Below, piece by piece: positions 27,227 through 35,990 of a stretch of 64,000 nt of DNA (position 1 is its first letter; each line of letters begins with the position of its first letter). The notes below the pieces were generated by a model. The model was not told the origin of the DNA. It searched no databases and saw nothing but the letters and a program-made list of their open reading frames with translations. The position numbers and the translations under genes were made by a program. Origin of the DNA: Duganella sacchari. Lineage in GTDB: Bacteria; Pseudomonadota; Gammaproteobacteria; Burkholderiales; Burkholderiaceae_D. The DNA lies in NCBI RefSeq assembly GCF_900143065.1, contig NZ_FRCX01000002.1, positions 62,001 through 126,000 of the forward strand, read 5' to 3'.

Positions 27227-28654
27227 CTACTGGACGGTGCTCCTCTTTAACAGGTTGGCGGCGGCGATACCGCTGCGCACGGCCGATTCCAGGGTGGCCG
27301 GATAGTCGCCGGCCGTGTAGTCGCCGGCCAGCACCAGACCGGGCAGGCCGGTGGCGTTGGCGGGCCGGACCAGGCCGGGCGAACTGGCATACGTAGCGCG
27401 TTTTTCGGTAATCACCTTGAACCATGCGGGCCGCCCCAGTTCCGGACGCTGGAAATCCACCGCCAGCTGCACCGCCACCGCCTCGGCCAGCAGCTCTTGC
27501 GGCTGGGCTGCGGCCGGGCCGGAGGCGCTGATGACGACGGCCAGCAGGCCGGCCTGGCTGGCGTCGAGCTGGCCGCGGTCGAACACGAACTGGCCGTAAT
27601 GATGGTTGTCCGGATCGTCCTGCAGGGCGTAGAACGGCAGGTCCAGCCTGGTCGTGCTGTCGTACTGGAGGTAGACGGTGGTGATGGCTTCCGCCTCAAA
27701 CGCGGTGAGCTGGTGGCACAGGGTGCTGGTGTCGCAGTCCGGCAAATCGTGCAGCAGCGCGGCGGCCTGGCTGGCGCCGGTGGCGATCACGACGCCGCCA
27801 AAGTAGGTGCTCCAGGTGCCGCCCACCGCCGCGCCACTGATATCGAGCTGCCACAAGCGGCTTTCGATATTGCGGATCGCCTGGACCTTGGCTCCGCTGC
27901 GCACTGAACCGCCGTGCCGGCCGATGTAGGCGGCGGCCGCTTCCGGAAACAGCGCGCTGAGGTCGGCGCGTGGCAGCAGCATGTCGGAGGCGCGGCGTTT
28001 GGCGCCCAGGCTGTCGCGCAGCACGTTGAGAAAGACGCGCGCGGAGGCGCGCTCGGGCGGCGTGTTGAGCGCGGCCAGGCACAGCGGACGCCACATCAGC
28101 TTGATCAGGCGCGGCGTCTGGTCGAAGCGTTCCAGCAGTGCGCTGACGCTGCAATCGGTGTCGAGCTGCCAGCCCATCCAGCGGGCGCTGGTGGAAAAGC
28201 GCGCCAGGCTCAGTTTGTCTTCGCGTTGCAAACCCTGGGCGCGCAACAGCGCGATGGCCAGGTGCAGCGGCGCCGGCAGCGGCAGCGCGGGCGCGATGAA
28301 ATCCATGCCGCCGGTGTTGGGCGGGTAGCGCATCTGCAGCGGCAGCGTCAGCAAGGCCTGGCTGGTATCGACGCCAGTCAGCTGCATCAGGCGCAGCGAT
28401 TCGCTGTAGGCGCCCAGCAGGATGTGCTGGCCGTTGTCGAGCTGCTTGCGGTCGGTTTCGATGCGGCGCGCGCGGCCACCCAAGGTGCGGGCCGCTTCCA
28501 GCAGCGTCACCTTGTAGCCGGCACGGGCCAGTTCCACCGCCGCCGCGCAGCCGGCCCAGCCGGCGCCAATCACGGCGATGGCGCGCGAAGCGAGCGCCGG
28601 TTCCGCCTGGCCGCGCTTGTCTGCCGGCGTGCCGGCAATCGGCTGGTCAACCAC
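27227..28654 (-). CDS. hpnE: hydroxysqualene dehydroxylase (HpnE-type FAD enzyme)
   Basis: The 475-residue flavoenzyme has the FAD motif IAVIGAGWAGC after a 26-residue leader, followed by LLEAARTLGGRAR and LDNGQHILLGAY, all typical of HpnE. It converts hydroxysqualene to squalene as the last step of the HpnC/D/E route feeding hopanoid synthesis. It starts at a GTG and overlaps the end of hpnD by 8 bases, so the two are coupled. The C-terminal LAGDYTAGDYPATLESA block belongs to the FAD domain. No shc (squalene cyclase) is in the window. Confidence 0.93.
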   Translation of the reverse strand: MVDQPIAGTPADKRGQAEPALASRAIAVIGAGWAGCAAAVELARAGYKVTLLEAARTLGGRARRIETDRKQLDNGQHILLGAYSESLRLMQLTGVDTSQALLTLPLQMRYPPNTGGMDFIAPALPLPAPLHLAIALLRAQGLQREDKLSLARFSTSARWMGWQLDTDCSVSALLERFDQTPRLIKLMWRPLCLAALNTPPERASARVFLNVLRDSLGAKRRASDMLLPRADLSALFPEAAAAYIGRHGGSVRSGAKVQAIRNIESRLWQLDISGAAVGGTWSTYFGGVVIATGASQAAALLHDLPDCDTSTLCHQLTAFEAEAITTVYLQYDSTTRLDLPFYALQDDPDNHHYGQFVFDRGQLDASQAGLLAVVISASGPAAAQPQELLAEAVAVQLAVDFQRPELGRPAWFKVITEKRATYASSPGLVRPANATGLPGLVLAGDYTAGDYPATLESAVRSGIAAANLLKRSTVQ

Positions 28655-29480
28655 GGATGTAGGTCTTCCAGGCCAGCCAGAGTTTGCGGATTGGCGTCAG
28701 CGAGATGCGGTGTTCCAGCACGTGGTAGCCGTCGGCTTCCACTTCGGTCAGCAGCGTGCGGTAGATGGCGGCCATCATCAGGCCCGGACGCTGGGCGCGC
28801 CGGTCTTCCTTCGGCAGCAGGGCGAAGGCTTCGTCGTAAGCCTGTTGCGCGCGGGCGATCTGGAAGGCCATCAGCTTCTCGAATTTGTCGCTGTGTTTGG
28901 CGTTGAGGATTTCGGCGGCGGTGACGTTGAACTGCTGCAGTTCATTGATCGGCAGGTAGATGCGGCCTTTGCGCGCATCTTCGCCGACGTCGCGGATGAT
29001 GTTGGTGAGCTGGAAGGCGAGGCCGAGCTTTTCCGCAAATTGCAGGGTCTGCGGATTGGTCACCCCAAAGATGCTGGCCGACAGAATGCCCACCACGCTG
29101 GCTACGTGCCAGCAGTATTTGCCCAGCGCCGCGTAGTCGAGGTAGCGGGTCTGGTTCAGGTCCATCTCCATGCCGTCGATGATGGCTTGCAGGTGTTCTT
29201 CTTTCAGGTTGTACGGCTGCAGGTGCGGCTGCAGCGCCAGCGTGACCGGATGGCTCTGCTGGCCGGCGTACATGCTGCTGATTTCCTTGCGCCACCAGGC
29301 CAGCTTGATGCGGGCAATCGATTCATCGGTGCATTCATCGACGGTGTCGTCCACTTCACGGCAAAATGCGTACAAGGCGGTAATTGCGCGGCGACGCTCC
29401 GGCGGCAGGAACAGAAAGCTGTAGTAAAAACTGGAGCCGCTTTGGGCGGTCTTTTGCTGGCAGTAGTCGTCGGGGGACAT
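28647..29480 (-). CDS. hpnD: presqualene diphosphate synthase
   Basis: The 277-residue trans-isoprenyl diphosphate synthase condenses two farnesyl diphosphates to presqualene diphosphate. The N-terminus SSFYYSFLFLPP and the two acidic Mg-binding motifs, CREVDDTVDE and NIIRDVGEDA, are intact. The start codon faces the divergent VOC gene across about 87 bases. Squalene/phytoene synthases look alike; the downstream hpnE and nearby hpnC support this assignment. Confidence 0.94.
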   Translation of the reverse strand: MSPDDYCQQKTAQSGSSFYYSFLFLPPERRRAITALYAFCREVDDTVDECTDESIARIKLAWWRKEISSMYAGQQSHPVTLALQPHLQPYNLKEEHLQAIIDGMEMDLNQTRYLDYAALGKYCWHVASVVGILSASIFGVTNPQTLQFAEKLGLAFQLTNIIRDVGEDARKGRIYLPINELQQFNVTAAEILNAKHSDKFEKLMAFQIARAQQAYDEAFALLPKEDRRAQRPGLMMAAIYRTLLTEVEADGYHVLEHRISLTPIRKLWLAWKTYIRG

Positions 29481-29567
29481 GAATAAAAAGCAATGATGGG
29501 CTGGTCGAAGCCGCTATTTTATAGGATAGCGTTATAGTGTCGGTCCATTATTTGTTAAGGAATGGGC

Positions 29568-29978
29568 ATGTTTAGTATTCGTGAAATAGATCACCTGGTG
29601 CTGCGTGTGGTTGAACTGCAGCGGATGTTGGATTTCTACTGCGGCGTGCTGGGCTGTCCAGTCGAGCGCAAGCAGGAGGAAATCGGCCTGATCCAGCTGC
29701 GCGCAGGCAGTTCGCTCATCGACCTGATCCCCGTGGATGGCAAGCTGGGCCGCATGGGCGGCGCCGCGCCTGGGGTTGAGGGGCGCAATATGGACCACTT
29801 CTGCCTGCGGGTGGAGCCGTTTGACGCGGACGCCATCTTTGCGCATCTGATGCAGCACGGCGTCCAGGCAGGCGCGATTGAGTCCCGTTATGGCGCGGAA
29901 GGCGAGGGGCCGTCGATTTATATTACCGACCCAGAAGGCAACATTGTTGAGCTGAAAGGCCCTCCGGCTGCAAAATGA
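29568..29978 (+). CDS. VOC (vicinal oxygen chelate) superfamily protein
   Basis: A 136-residue protein with the glyoxalase/bleomycin-resistance/dioxygenase fold: an IDHLVLRV first strand, MDHFCLRVEPFDAD opening the second repeat and a YITDPEGNIVELKGP end. His (IDHLV), His (MDHFC) and Glu (IVELK) are candidate metal ligands. AAGGA at 29557-29561 favours the ATG at 29568 over the one at 29562. The substrate cannot be assigned. It lies between hpnD and hpnC on the opposite strand, followed 48 bases later by a lipoprotein gene. Confidence 0.88.
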   Translation: MFSIREIDHLVLRVVELQRMLDFYCGVLGCPVERKQEEIGLIQLRAGSSLIDLIPVDGKLGRMGGAAPGVEGRNMDHFCLRVEPFDADAIFAHLMQHGVQAGAIESRYGAEGEGPSIYITDPEGNIVELKGPPAAK

Positions 29979-30026
29979 GGCGATTTGCGGATACAATATG
30001 TTACTGTTTGTAAGGAGCATATTTGT

Positions 30027-30434
30027 ATGAGATCGCCGACTGTTGCAGCCTTGATCCTGATTCCGGCGCTCGCTGGATGTGAGGGCACGTCTGCAGAGGG
30101 AGCGACACCGATGAAGTCTGCCACCTATTACACCCAGCACTTGCAGGAGGCGCACGACGTGGCCGGCCGCTGCAAGCTGCTGGACGTGCAAAAACAGCGT
30201 ACGCTGAGCGTCGGCGACTATCAGGAGTGGCAAATTTCCAACGAAGGCGTAAATTGCCAGACCGCGCTGTCGGTGTCGGAAGCGGCATCGTTGCGCGAGT
30301 TCGTGCTCAAGCAGTCCAGGCCGGCCGTGCCGGCAGCGGCACCGAAGGCGCCGCCACCCTCATCGTCCGTGAACAGCCTGCCGGAACGCCATCCTGCCAA
30401 GCTGGCGTCGGCCCGGTCCGTCGCTCCCGCCTGA
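30027..30434 (+). CDS. EexN-like lipoprotein
   Basis: A 135-residue lipoprotein. The signal ends in the lipobox LAGC (Cys16). A conserved-looking block follows (YYTQHLQEAHDVAGRCKLL through EGVNCQTAL), with two Cys after the lipid Cys that may pair. The YY-x2-H-x2-EA ... C ... NC-x2-A layout resembles EexN-family lipoproteins, known from conjugative-plasmid entry exclusion but also widespread on chromosomes. The C-terminal 35 residues are Pro/Ala/Ser-rich and disordered. TAAGGAG at 30011-30017 supports the ATG at 30027. The role here is unknown; no conjugation gene is nearby. Confidence 0.68.
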   Translation: MRSPTVAALILIPALAGCEGTSAEGATPMKSATYYTQHLQEAHDVAGRCKLLDVQKQRTLSVGDYQEWQISNEGVNCQTALSVSEAASLREFVLKQSRPAVPAAAPKAPPPSSSVNSLPERHPAKLASARSVAPA

Positions 30435-30461
30435 CCGCCCGCCGCGTGGCGTCGAGCCGGG

Positions 30462-31304
30462 TCAAGCCGTGCGGAGCACCGCTTTCATCTGCTTTTTCAT
30501 CCGCACGGCGGACCAGAAAATCCCCAGCCAGTCGCGTTTGCTCAATTTGGGGCGGTGCAGGAACACGTCGTATTCCGCCGCTTCAATCGCATCCAGAATC
30601 CGCAGGCCGCCTTGCACCACCAGGCGCAGTTCAAAGCCGATGCGGCCGGGCAGGCGCAGGGCCAACGGTGCGCCGCTCAACATGAGCTTGCGGGCGCGGT
30701 CCACCTCGAAGCGCATCAGCGAACGCCAGCGCGGCCGGGCGCTGGCGTGATCCAGCGCAGCAGGCGAGACCGCATAACGGTTCAAGTCCTCGAGCGGCAG
30801 GTAAATCCGTTCCTTGTGCAGGTCAATCGCCACGTCTTGCAGGAAGTTGATGAGTTGTAGCGCGGTGCAGATGGCGTCCGAGTCGCGCACATTCTGTTCG
30901 TCCGCCGCGCCGTACAGGTGCAGCATCATGAACCCCACCGGGTTGGCCGAGCGCGCGCAATAGTCCAGCAGCGCGTCATACGTGGCGTAGCGCGACACCA
31001 GCACGTCCTGCTTGAATGCCGACAGCAACTCATACAGCGGTTTGAGCGGCATCTCATAGTCCCGCACCACCTGCGCCAGCCGTTCAAACAGCGGCGGATG
31101 GTCGCTGGCGCCTTGCTCGATGCGCGCCAGCGCTGTCTCGTAGGCGCTTAACGCCGCCAGGCGCTCTTCCGGCGTGGCGTCGCCTTCATCGGCCAGATCG
31201 TCGGCGCTGCGGGCGAAAGCGTAAATGGCTTCCACCGCTGGACGCAGGCGTTTGGGCAGCAAAATTGAGGCGACAGGGAAGTTTTCGTAGTGATCGACCG
31301 GCAT
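30462..31304 (-). CDS. hpnC: squalene synthase HpnC
   Basis: A 280-residue enzyme of the squalene/phytoene synthase family. VDHYENFPVAS opens the domain, and the acidic motifs are RSADDLADE and FLQDVAIDLHKER. HpnC converts presqualene diphosphate to hydroxysqualene, between HpnD and HpnE. I chose the ATG at 31302-31304 because homologues start near this motif; an upstream in-frame ATG at 31361 would add 19 low-complexity residues. Neither has a strong ribosome site. It is separated from hpnD/hpnE by two plus-strand genes, so it needs its own promoter. Confidence 0.9.
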   Translation of the reverse strand: MPVDHYENFPVASILLPKRLRPAVEAIYAFARSADDLADEGDATPEERLAALSAYETALARIEQGASDHPPLFERLAQVVRDYEMPLKPLYELLSAFKQDVLVSRYATYDALLDYCARSANPVGFMMLHLYGAADEQNVRDSDAICTALQLINFLQDVAIDLHKERIYLPLEDLNRYAVSPAALDHASARPRWRSLMRFEVDRARKLMLSGAPLALRLPGRIGFELRLVVQGGLRILDAIEAAEYDVFLHRPKLSKRDWLGIFWSAVRMKKQMKAVLRTA

Positions 31305-31402
31305 AGAAAAGAGAAGAGCGGCGGGTGCCGGGTGGTTTCCAGCGTGTAATGGTAGTGCCATCTTGAAATCAGGGCAAGTTTTTGGGCCTTATTTTGGTGC
31401 TT

Positions 31403-31472
31403 AATGACGCAGAAGTCATTTGCAAAGATGATTGTTGAGCATATAATTAATAAATAACCCTTCAGTCATTAA
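31403..31472 (+). promoter_or_regulatory. candidate operator repeats upstream of the RND efflux genes
   Basis: AATGAC-N6-GTCATT (31403-31420) is an inverted repeat with 6-bp arms, and GTCATTAA recurs at 31465-31472, the reverse complement of TTAATGAC at 31401-31408. They flank an AT-rich stretch (ATATAATTAATAAATAA, 31441-31457) likely to hold the promoter. This resembles a TetR/MarR-type site, but no regulator gene is adjacent. Confidence 0.4.
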
Positions 31473-31487
31473 TCAAAGGAAGCTGCC

Positions 31488-32612
31488 GTGTCCACTACGA
31501 AAAAAGTGCGCCCAACTCCCGCCATGCTGGTTGCCGCCTCGGCGCTGGTACTGCTTGGCGCTTGTTCCAAACAGGTCGAAAAAACCGAAGATGTGCGCCC
31601 GGTCCGGACCATGTCGCTGGTCAGTAGCGATGTGGACGTGAATGCCGAATTTTCCGGCGAGGTGAGGGCGCGCGTGGAATCGCGTCTGGGCTTTCGCGTC
31701 GGCGGCAAGATCGTCAGCCGCAAGGTCGACGTCGGCACGCTGGTCAAACAAGGCCAGGTGCTGATGCAGCTGGATCCGCTGGACTTGCAGCTGTCGCAGG
31801 CGCAGGCGCTGGCCAATCTGCGCGCGGCGGAAACCAACCGCGATCTGGCCAAGGCCGAACTGGCGCGCTATCAGGAGCTGCGCAGCAAGAGCTTCGTGAG
31901 CCAGGCAGTGCTGGACTCCAAGGAGTCGACCTACAAGGCGGCCCAGGCCAGTGTTGACGCTGCGCAGGCCGGCTACCGCGGCCAGTCCAACCAGGCGGGC
32001 TATGCTTCGCTGCTGTCGGATGTGGACGGCGTGGTGACCTCGGTCGATGCGGAAGTGGGCCAGGTGGTGTCGCCGGGAACGCCGGTGGTGCGCGTGGCCA
32101 AGGCGGGCGAGAAGGAAATCGTCATCGGCATTCCGGAAGACAAGGTCGATACGCTGCGCCGTGTGCTGGACGTGCAGGTGCGCCTGTGGGCTGACCCTAA
32201 AAATACCGTGGCGGGCAAGATCCGTGAAATTTCGCCAATAGCCGATCCTTCCACCCGGACTTACACTGTCAAAGTCTCGATACCGGATTCGCTGGCGGAA
32301 GCCAAGCTGGGCATGACTGCAGTGGTGCAGTTCGCCTCGAAGACGCCAGTGCCGCAAATCAAGGTGCCGTTGACCGCGCTGTTCTACGAAAAGTCCGCAA
32401 CCTCGGTGTGGGTGGTGGAAAGCGGCGCCGTCAAGCTGATTCCCGTGCAGATCGGTGGCGTGGCCGGCAATGAGATTGTGCTGGCGGGCGGTGTCAAGCC
32501 GGGGCAGACCGTGGTCACGGCAGGCGTCAACCTGCTGAAGCCGGGACAGAAGGTGAAAATCCTGGGCAATGACGTGCCGGTCGCGCCCAAGGTGGCAGAG
32601 GCCGCCAAATGA
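31488..32612 (+). CDS. RND efflux periplasmic adaptor (membrane fusion protein)
   Basis: A 374-residue lipoprotein (lipobox LLGAC; Cys near residue 26) of the HlyD/MFP family. After the signal come a barrel-sandwich strand region (SRLGFRVGGKI), an alpha-hairpin (about 95-165, rich in Ala/Gln), a second half (SDVDGVVTSVDAEVGQVV) and a beta-barrel. It starts with GTG, with AAAGGAAG 7 bases upstream. The stop overlaps the pump ATG (ATGA). No outer-membrane factor gene follows, so the complex must use a TolC-type protein from elsewhere. A repeat-rich putative operator lies upstream. Confidence 0.93.
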   Translation: MSTTKKVRPTPAMLVAASALVLLGACSKQVEKTEDVRPVRTMSLVSSDVDVNAEFSGEVRARVESRLGFRVGGKIVSRKVDVGTLVKQGQVLMQLDPLDLQLSQAQALANLRAAETNRDLAKAELARYQELRSKSFVSQAVLDSKESTYKAAQASVDAAQAGYRGQSNQAGYASLLSDVDGVVTSVDAEVGQVVSPGTPVVRVAKAGEKEIVIGIPEDKVDTLRRVLDVQVRLWADPKNTVAGKIREISPIADPSTRTYTVKVSIPDSLAEAKLGMTAVVQFASKTPVPQIKVPLTALFYEKSATSVWVVESGAVKLIPVQIGGVAGNEIVLAGGVKPGQTVVTAGVNLLKPGQKVKILGNDVPVAPKVAEAAK

Positions 32613-35600
32613 AGGAAGGATTCAACCTCTCACGCTGGGCGCTGGAACACATCCCGCTGACCCGCTATCTGATTGCCGTGCTGCTGATCGGCGGCATGCT
32701 CAGTTATTCCAACCTGGGGCAGGACGAAGATCCGCCATTCACCTTCCGTGCGATGGTGGTGCGGGCCAACTGGCCGGGCGCGACCTCGCTGCAAATGGCC
32801 GAGCAGGTCACGGACAAGCTGGAGAAAAAGCTGCAGGAAACGCCCGGCATCGATGAGATTTCGAGCTATTCCAAGCCGGGCGAAACCACCATCATCCTGA
32901 AACTGCGCGAATCGACGCCGCCGAAAAGCGTCTCCGACGCCTGGTACCAGGTGCGCAAGAAGATCGGAGATATCCGCGGCACGCTGCCATCCGGCGTGCA
33001 GGGGCCGTTCTTCAATGACGAGTTTGGCGATACCTATGGCTCCATCTTCGCGCTGTCCGGCGACGGCTTTACCTATGCCGAGATGAAGGACTATGCCGAT
33101 TTCGTGCGTCAGCAATTGCTGGGCGTGCCGCTGGTGTCCAAGGTCGAGCTGTTTGGCGTGCAGGACGAGAAAATCAATATCGAGTTCTCGCACAAGAAGT
33201 TTGCGCAGCTCGGGATTCCGTTTGAAGCCATCGTGAACCAGATCGCCACGCAAAACACGGTGGAGGCCACCGGCGTGATGGTGACGCCCACCGACAACCT
33301 GCAAGTGCGCGTGACTGGCGCGCTCAAGACCGTCAAGGATCTGGAAGAGCTGGAACTGCGCGCCAATGGCACCACATTCCGCCTGGGCGACTTTGCCACC
33401 ATCAAGCGCGAATATCAGGACCCGCCGGGCAACAAGATGCGCTTCAACGGCAAGGAAGTGATTGGTCTGGGCGTATCGATGGAGAAGGGCGGCAACATCA
33501 TCCAGCTTGGCAAGCACATGGAAAAGACCGTGCGCGAACTCAAGGTCAAGCTGCCCGTTGGTATCGAGCTGGAGCGTGTGTCGGACCAGCCGGAAGCGGT
33601 GAAAGCGTCAGTTGGCGAGTTTGTGCATACGCTCATCGAGGCGGTGCTGATCGTGCTGGCGGTCAGCTTTGTGGCGCTGGGCTTGCACAGCAAACCCCGG
33701 CTGCGTCTTGACGTCTGGCCGGGCCTGGTGGTGGCGCTGAGTATTCCGCTGGTGCTGTCGGTGACCTTCCTGTTCATGCGGATGCTGGATGTCGACCTGC
33801 ACAAAATTTCGCTGGGCGCGCTGATTATCGCGCTGGGCCTGCTGGTGGACGATGCCATCATCGCGGTGGAGATGATGGTGCGCAAAATGGAAGAGGGCAT
33901 GTCGCGCTTTGACGCGGCCACCTTCGCCTACAAGTCCACCGCGATTCCCATGCTGACCGGAACGCTGATTACCGTCACCGGCTTCCTGCCGATCGGCATG
34001 GCCAAGTCGGCGGCGGGCGAATACACCTTCTCGCTGTTCTCGGTGAACGCATTGGCGCTGGTGATTTCGTGGGTGGTGGCCGTGACCTTCACGCCTTACC
34101 TGGGCTATGTGCTGCTCAAGGTCAAGCCGCATACCGATGGCGGCGGAGAGCATGATTTGTTTGACACGCCTGGCTACCGCAAGTTCCGTGCGCTGGTGAA
34201 CTGGTGTGTCGAGTTCCGCAAGACCACCATCGTCGCCACGCTGCTGATTTTTGCGCTGGGCGTGTATGGCTTCAAGTTCATCGAGAAGCAGTTCTTCCCG
34301 GACTCCAGCCGGCCTGAACTCATGGTCGAGATGTGGACGCCGGAAGGCACGACGTTTGCCGCCAACGAAGCGCAGGTGAAGAAGTTTGAAGCCTTCATCC
34401 GCAAGCAGGAAGGCGTGGTCAGCGTGACCAGCTATGTGGGCACCGGTTCGCCGCGTTTCTACCTGCCGCTGGACCAGATTTTCCCGCAGACCAACGTGTC
34501 GCAGATCGTGGTGTTGCCGAAGGATCTGCAGGCGCGCGCCGCGCTGCGCGAGAAGATCGTCGATCTCTTCAAGCATGACTTCCCGGAAGTGCGCGGCCGC
34601 GTGAAGCTGCTGCCGAATGGTCCGCCCGTGCCTTATCCGGTGCAGTTCCGTGTGACGGGGACCGAAGTGGACAAGGTGCGTGCGATTGCCGACCAGGTCA
34701 AGGACCTGATGCGGGCCAATCCCAACACCATCGGCGTCAACGACAACTGGAATGAGTCGATCAAGGTGCTGCGCCTCGACCTCGATCAGGACAAGATGCG
34801 CGCGCTGGGCGTGACGTCGCAAACTGTGATGCGTGCCGCCAACACCATCCTGTCCGGTACCACGATAGGCCAGTTCCGCGAAGGCATCAAGCTGATCGAT
34901 ATCCAGATCCGCCAGCCGCTTGAAGAGCGCAACACCATTGCCGTGCTCAACGATACGAACATCCCGACCGCCAGCGGCAAGTCGGTGCCGATCAGCCAGC
35001 TGGCGCGCGCCCACTTTGTGTGGGAGCCAGGCGTGGTGTGGCGCGAAGGGCGTGACTGGGCCATTACCGTGCAGTCGGACGTGGCCGACAATATTCAAGG
35101 CCCCACCGTCTCCGGCCAGATTGCGCCGCAGCTGAAAGCGCTGCGTGACGCGCTGCCGGCTGGCTACGCGATTACCGAGAAGGGCGCGGCGTCGGATAGC
35201 GGGGCGGCGGAAGCATCGATTGCGGCCAATCTGCCGCTGGCGATCTTCATCATCTTCACGCTGCTGATGCTGCAGTTGCATAGCTTCTCGCGTTCGCTGC
35301 TGGTGTTCCTGACCGGTCCGCTGGGTGTGGCGGGCGCGGCAATGGCATTGCTGCTGCTGGGACGGCCGCTGGGCTTTGTGGCCAACCTGGGCATCATTGC
35401 GCTGTTCGGCATGATTATCCGTAACTCGGTGATCCTGGTGGACCAGATCGAGCAGGACATCAAGGCTGGCCACGATGCGTGGACCGCGATTGTCGAATCA
35501 GCGGTGCGCCGTTGCCGGCCCATTATCCTGACGGCTGCCGCGGCGGCGCTGGCCATGATTCCGTTGTCGCGCTCGGTATTCTGGGGGCCGATGGCGGTGG

Positions 35601-35695
35601 CGATTATGGGCGGCCTGATCCTGGCAACGGCGCTGACTTTATTGTTCCTGCCCGCCTTGTATGCAGCGTGGTTCAGAGTGAAAAAGCCCAATTAA
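32609..35695 (+). CDS. RND efflux pump inner-membrane permease
   Basis: The 1028-residue transporter has the duplicated RND layout: a transmembrane helix at about 18-36, a large periplasmic loop, five or six helices (about 340-540), then a second periplasmic loop and helices after 855. The proton-relay acidic pair is in GLLVDDAIIAVEM in the fourth helix. It belongs to the hydrophobe/drug-exporting branch rather than the clear heavy-metal CusA/CzcA branch, but the substrate is not readable from sequence. It is translationally coupled to the adaptor gene (ATGA). The gene is followed by an AT-rich stretch, a promoter-like element and a strong terminator before tRNA-Leu. Confidence 0.93.
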   Translation: MKEGFNLSRWALEHIPLTRYLIAVLLIGGMLSYSNLGQDEDPPFTFRAMVVRANWPGATSLQMAEQVTDKLEKKLQETPGIDEISSYSKPGETTIILKLRESTPPKSVSDAWYQVRKKIGDIRGTLPSGVQGPFFNDEFGDTYGSIFALSGDGFTYAEMKDYADFVRQQLLGVPLVSKVELFGVQDEKINIEFSHKKFAQLGIPFEAIVNQIATQNTVEATGVMVTPTDNLQVRVTGALKTVKDLEELELRANGTTFRLGDFATIKREYQDPPGNKMRFNGKEVIGLGVSMEKGGNIIQLGKHMEKTVRELKVKLPVGIELERVSDQPEAVKASVGEFVHTLIEAVLIVLAVSFVALGLHSKPRLRLDVWPGLVVALSIPLVLSVTFLFMRMLDVDLHKISLGALIIALGLLVDDAIIAVEMMVRKMEEGMSRFDAATFAYKSTAIPMLTGTLITVTGFLPIGMAKSAAGEYTFSLFSVNALALVISWVVAVTFTPYLGYVLLKVKPHTDGGGEHDLFDTPGYRKFRALVNWCVEFRKTTIVATLLIFALGVYGFKFIEKQFFPDSSRPELMVEMWTPEGTTFAANEAQVKKFEAFIRKQEGVVSVTSYVGTGSPRFYLPLDQIFPQTNVSQIVVLPKDLQARAALREKIVDLFKHDFPEVRGRVKLLPNGPPVPYPVQFRVTGTEVDKVRAIADQVKDLMRANPNTIGVNDNWNESIKVLRLDLDQDKMRALGVTSQTVMRAANTILSGTTIGQFREGIKLIDIQIRQPLEERNTIAVLNDTNIPTASGKSVPISQLARAHFVWEPGVVWREGRDWAITVQSDVADNIQGPTVSGQIAPQLKALRDALPAGYAITEKGAASDSGAAEASIAANLPLAIFIIFTLLMLQLHSFSRSLLVFLTGPLGVAGAAMALLLLGRPLGFVANLGIIALFGMIIRNSVILVDQIEQDIKAGHDAWTAIVESAVRRCRPIILTAAAAALAMIPLSRSVFWGPMAVAIMGGLILATALTLLFLPALYAAWFRVKKPN

Positions 35696-35783
35696 TCAGC
35701 AAAATCGGCCTATTTTCAGTGGAATGTTGGCGACATATTAAAAAACCTCTTCATTTCGCTGAAAAACCCGTTAGAATATCGCG

Positions 35784-35853
35784 TTGAAGTTGAAAGCTCC
35801 TGCGTATAAAGCAGGAAGAGGGCGACCCTTTTTCACTTACAGGTCGCCCTTTG
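35784..35853 (+). ncRNA. candidate small RNA of about 70 nt upstream of tRNA-Leu
   Basis: A promoter-like pair, TTCATT (35750-35755) and TAGAAT (35772-35777) with 16-bp spacing, predicts a start near 35784. Two stems follow: TCCTGC-N7-GCAGGA (35798-35816) and GGGCGACC/GGTCGCCC (35820-35849), the second with a T-rich tail. No open frame of note lies between. An alternative is that this is only the terminator region of the RND operon with an accidental promoter match. Confidence 0.35.
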
Positions 35854-35858
35854 CTTTT
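35820..35858 (+). terminator. strong intrinsic terminator before tRNA-Leu
   Basis: A perfect 8-bp GC-rich stem GGGCGACC (35820-35827) / GGTCGCCC (35842-35849) with a 14-base loop is followed by TTTGCTTTT. It would end RND-operon transcripts or the proposed small RNA. Confidence 0.75.
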
Positions 35859-35871
35859 GTGCAAACAAGCC

Positions 35872-35958
35872 GCGAGGATGGCGAAATTGGTAGACGCACC
35901 AGGTTTAGGTCCTGACGCCAGCAATGGTGTGGGGGTTCGAGTCCCCCTCCTCGCACCA
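35872..35958 (+). tRNA. tRNA-Leu (anticodon UAG)
   Basis: The 87-nt gene has acceptor stem GCGAGGA/TCCTCGC, a D-arm, anticodon loop TTTAGGT giving UAG, a class II variable arm, a T-loop with GGTTCGAGT, and an encoded ACCA end. It is 32 bases upstream of tig, as in related Burkholderiales. Confidence 0.97.
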
Positions 35959-35990
35959 ACTGTATTTTTTATTTTTTGGACGATTTTTAC

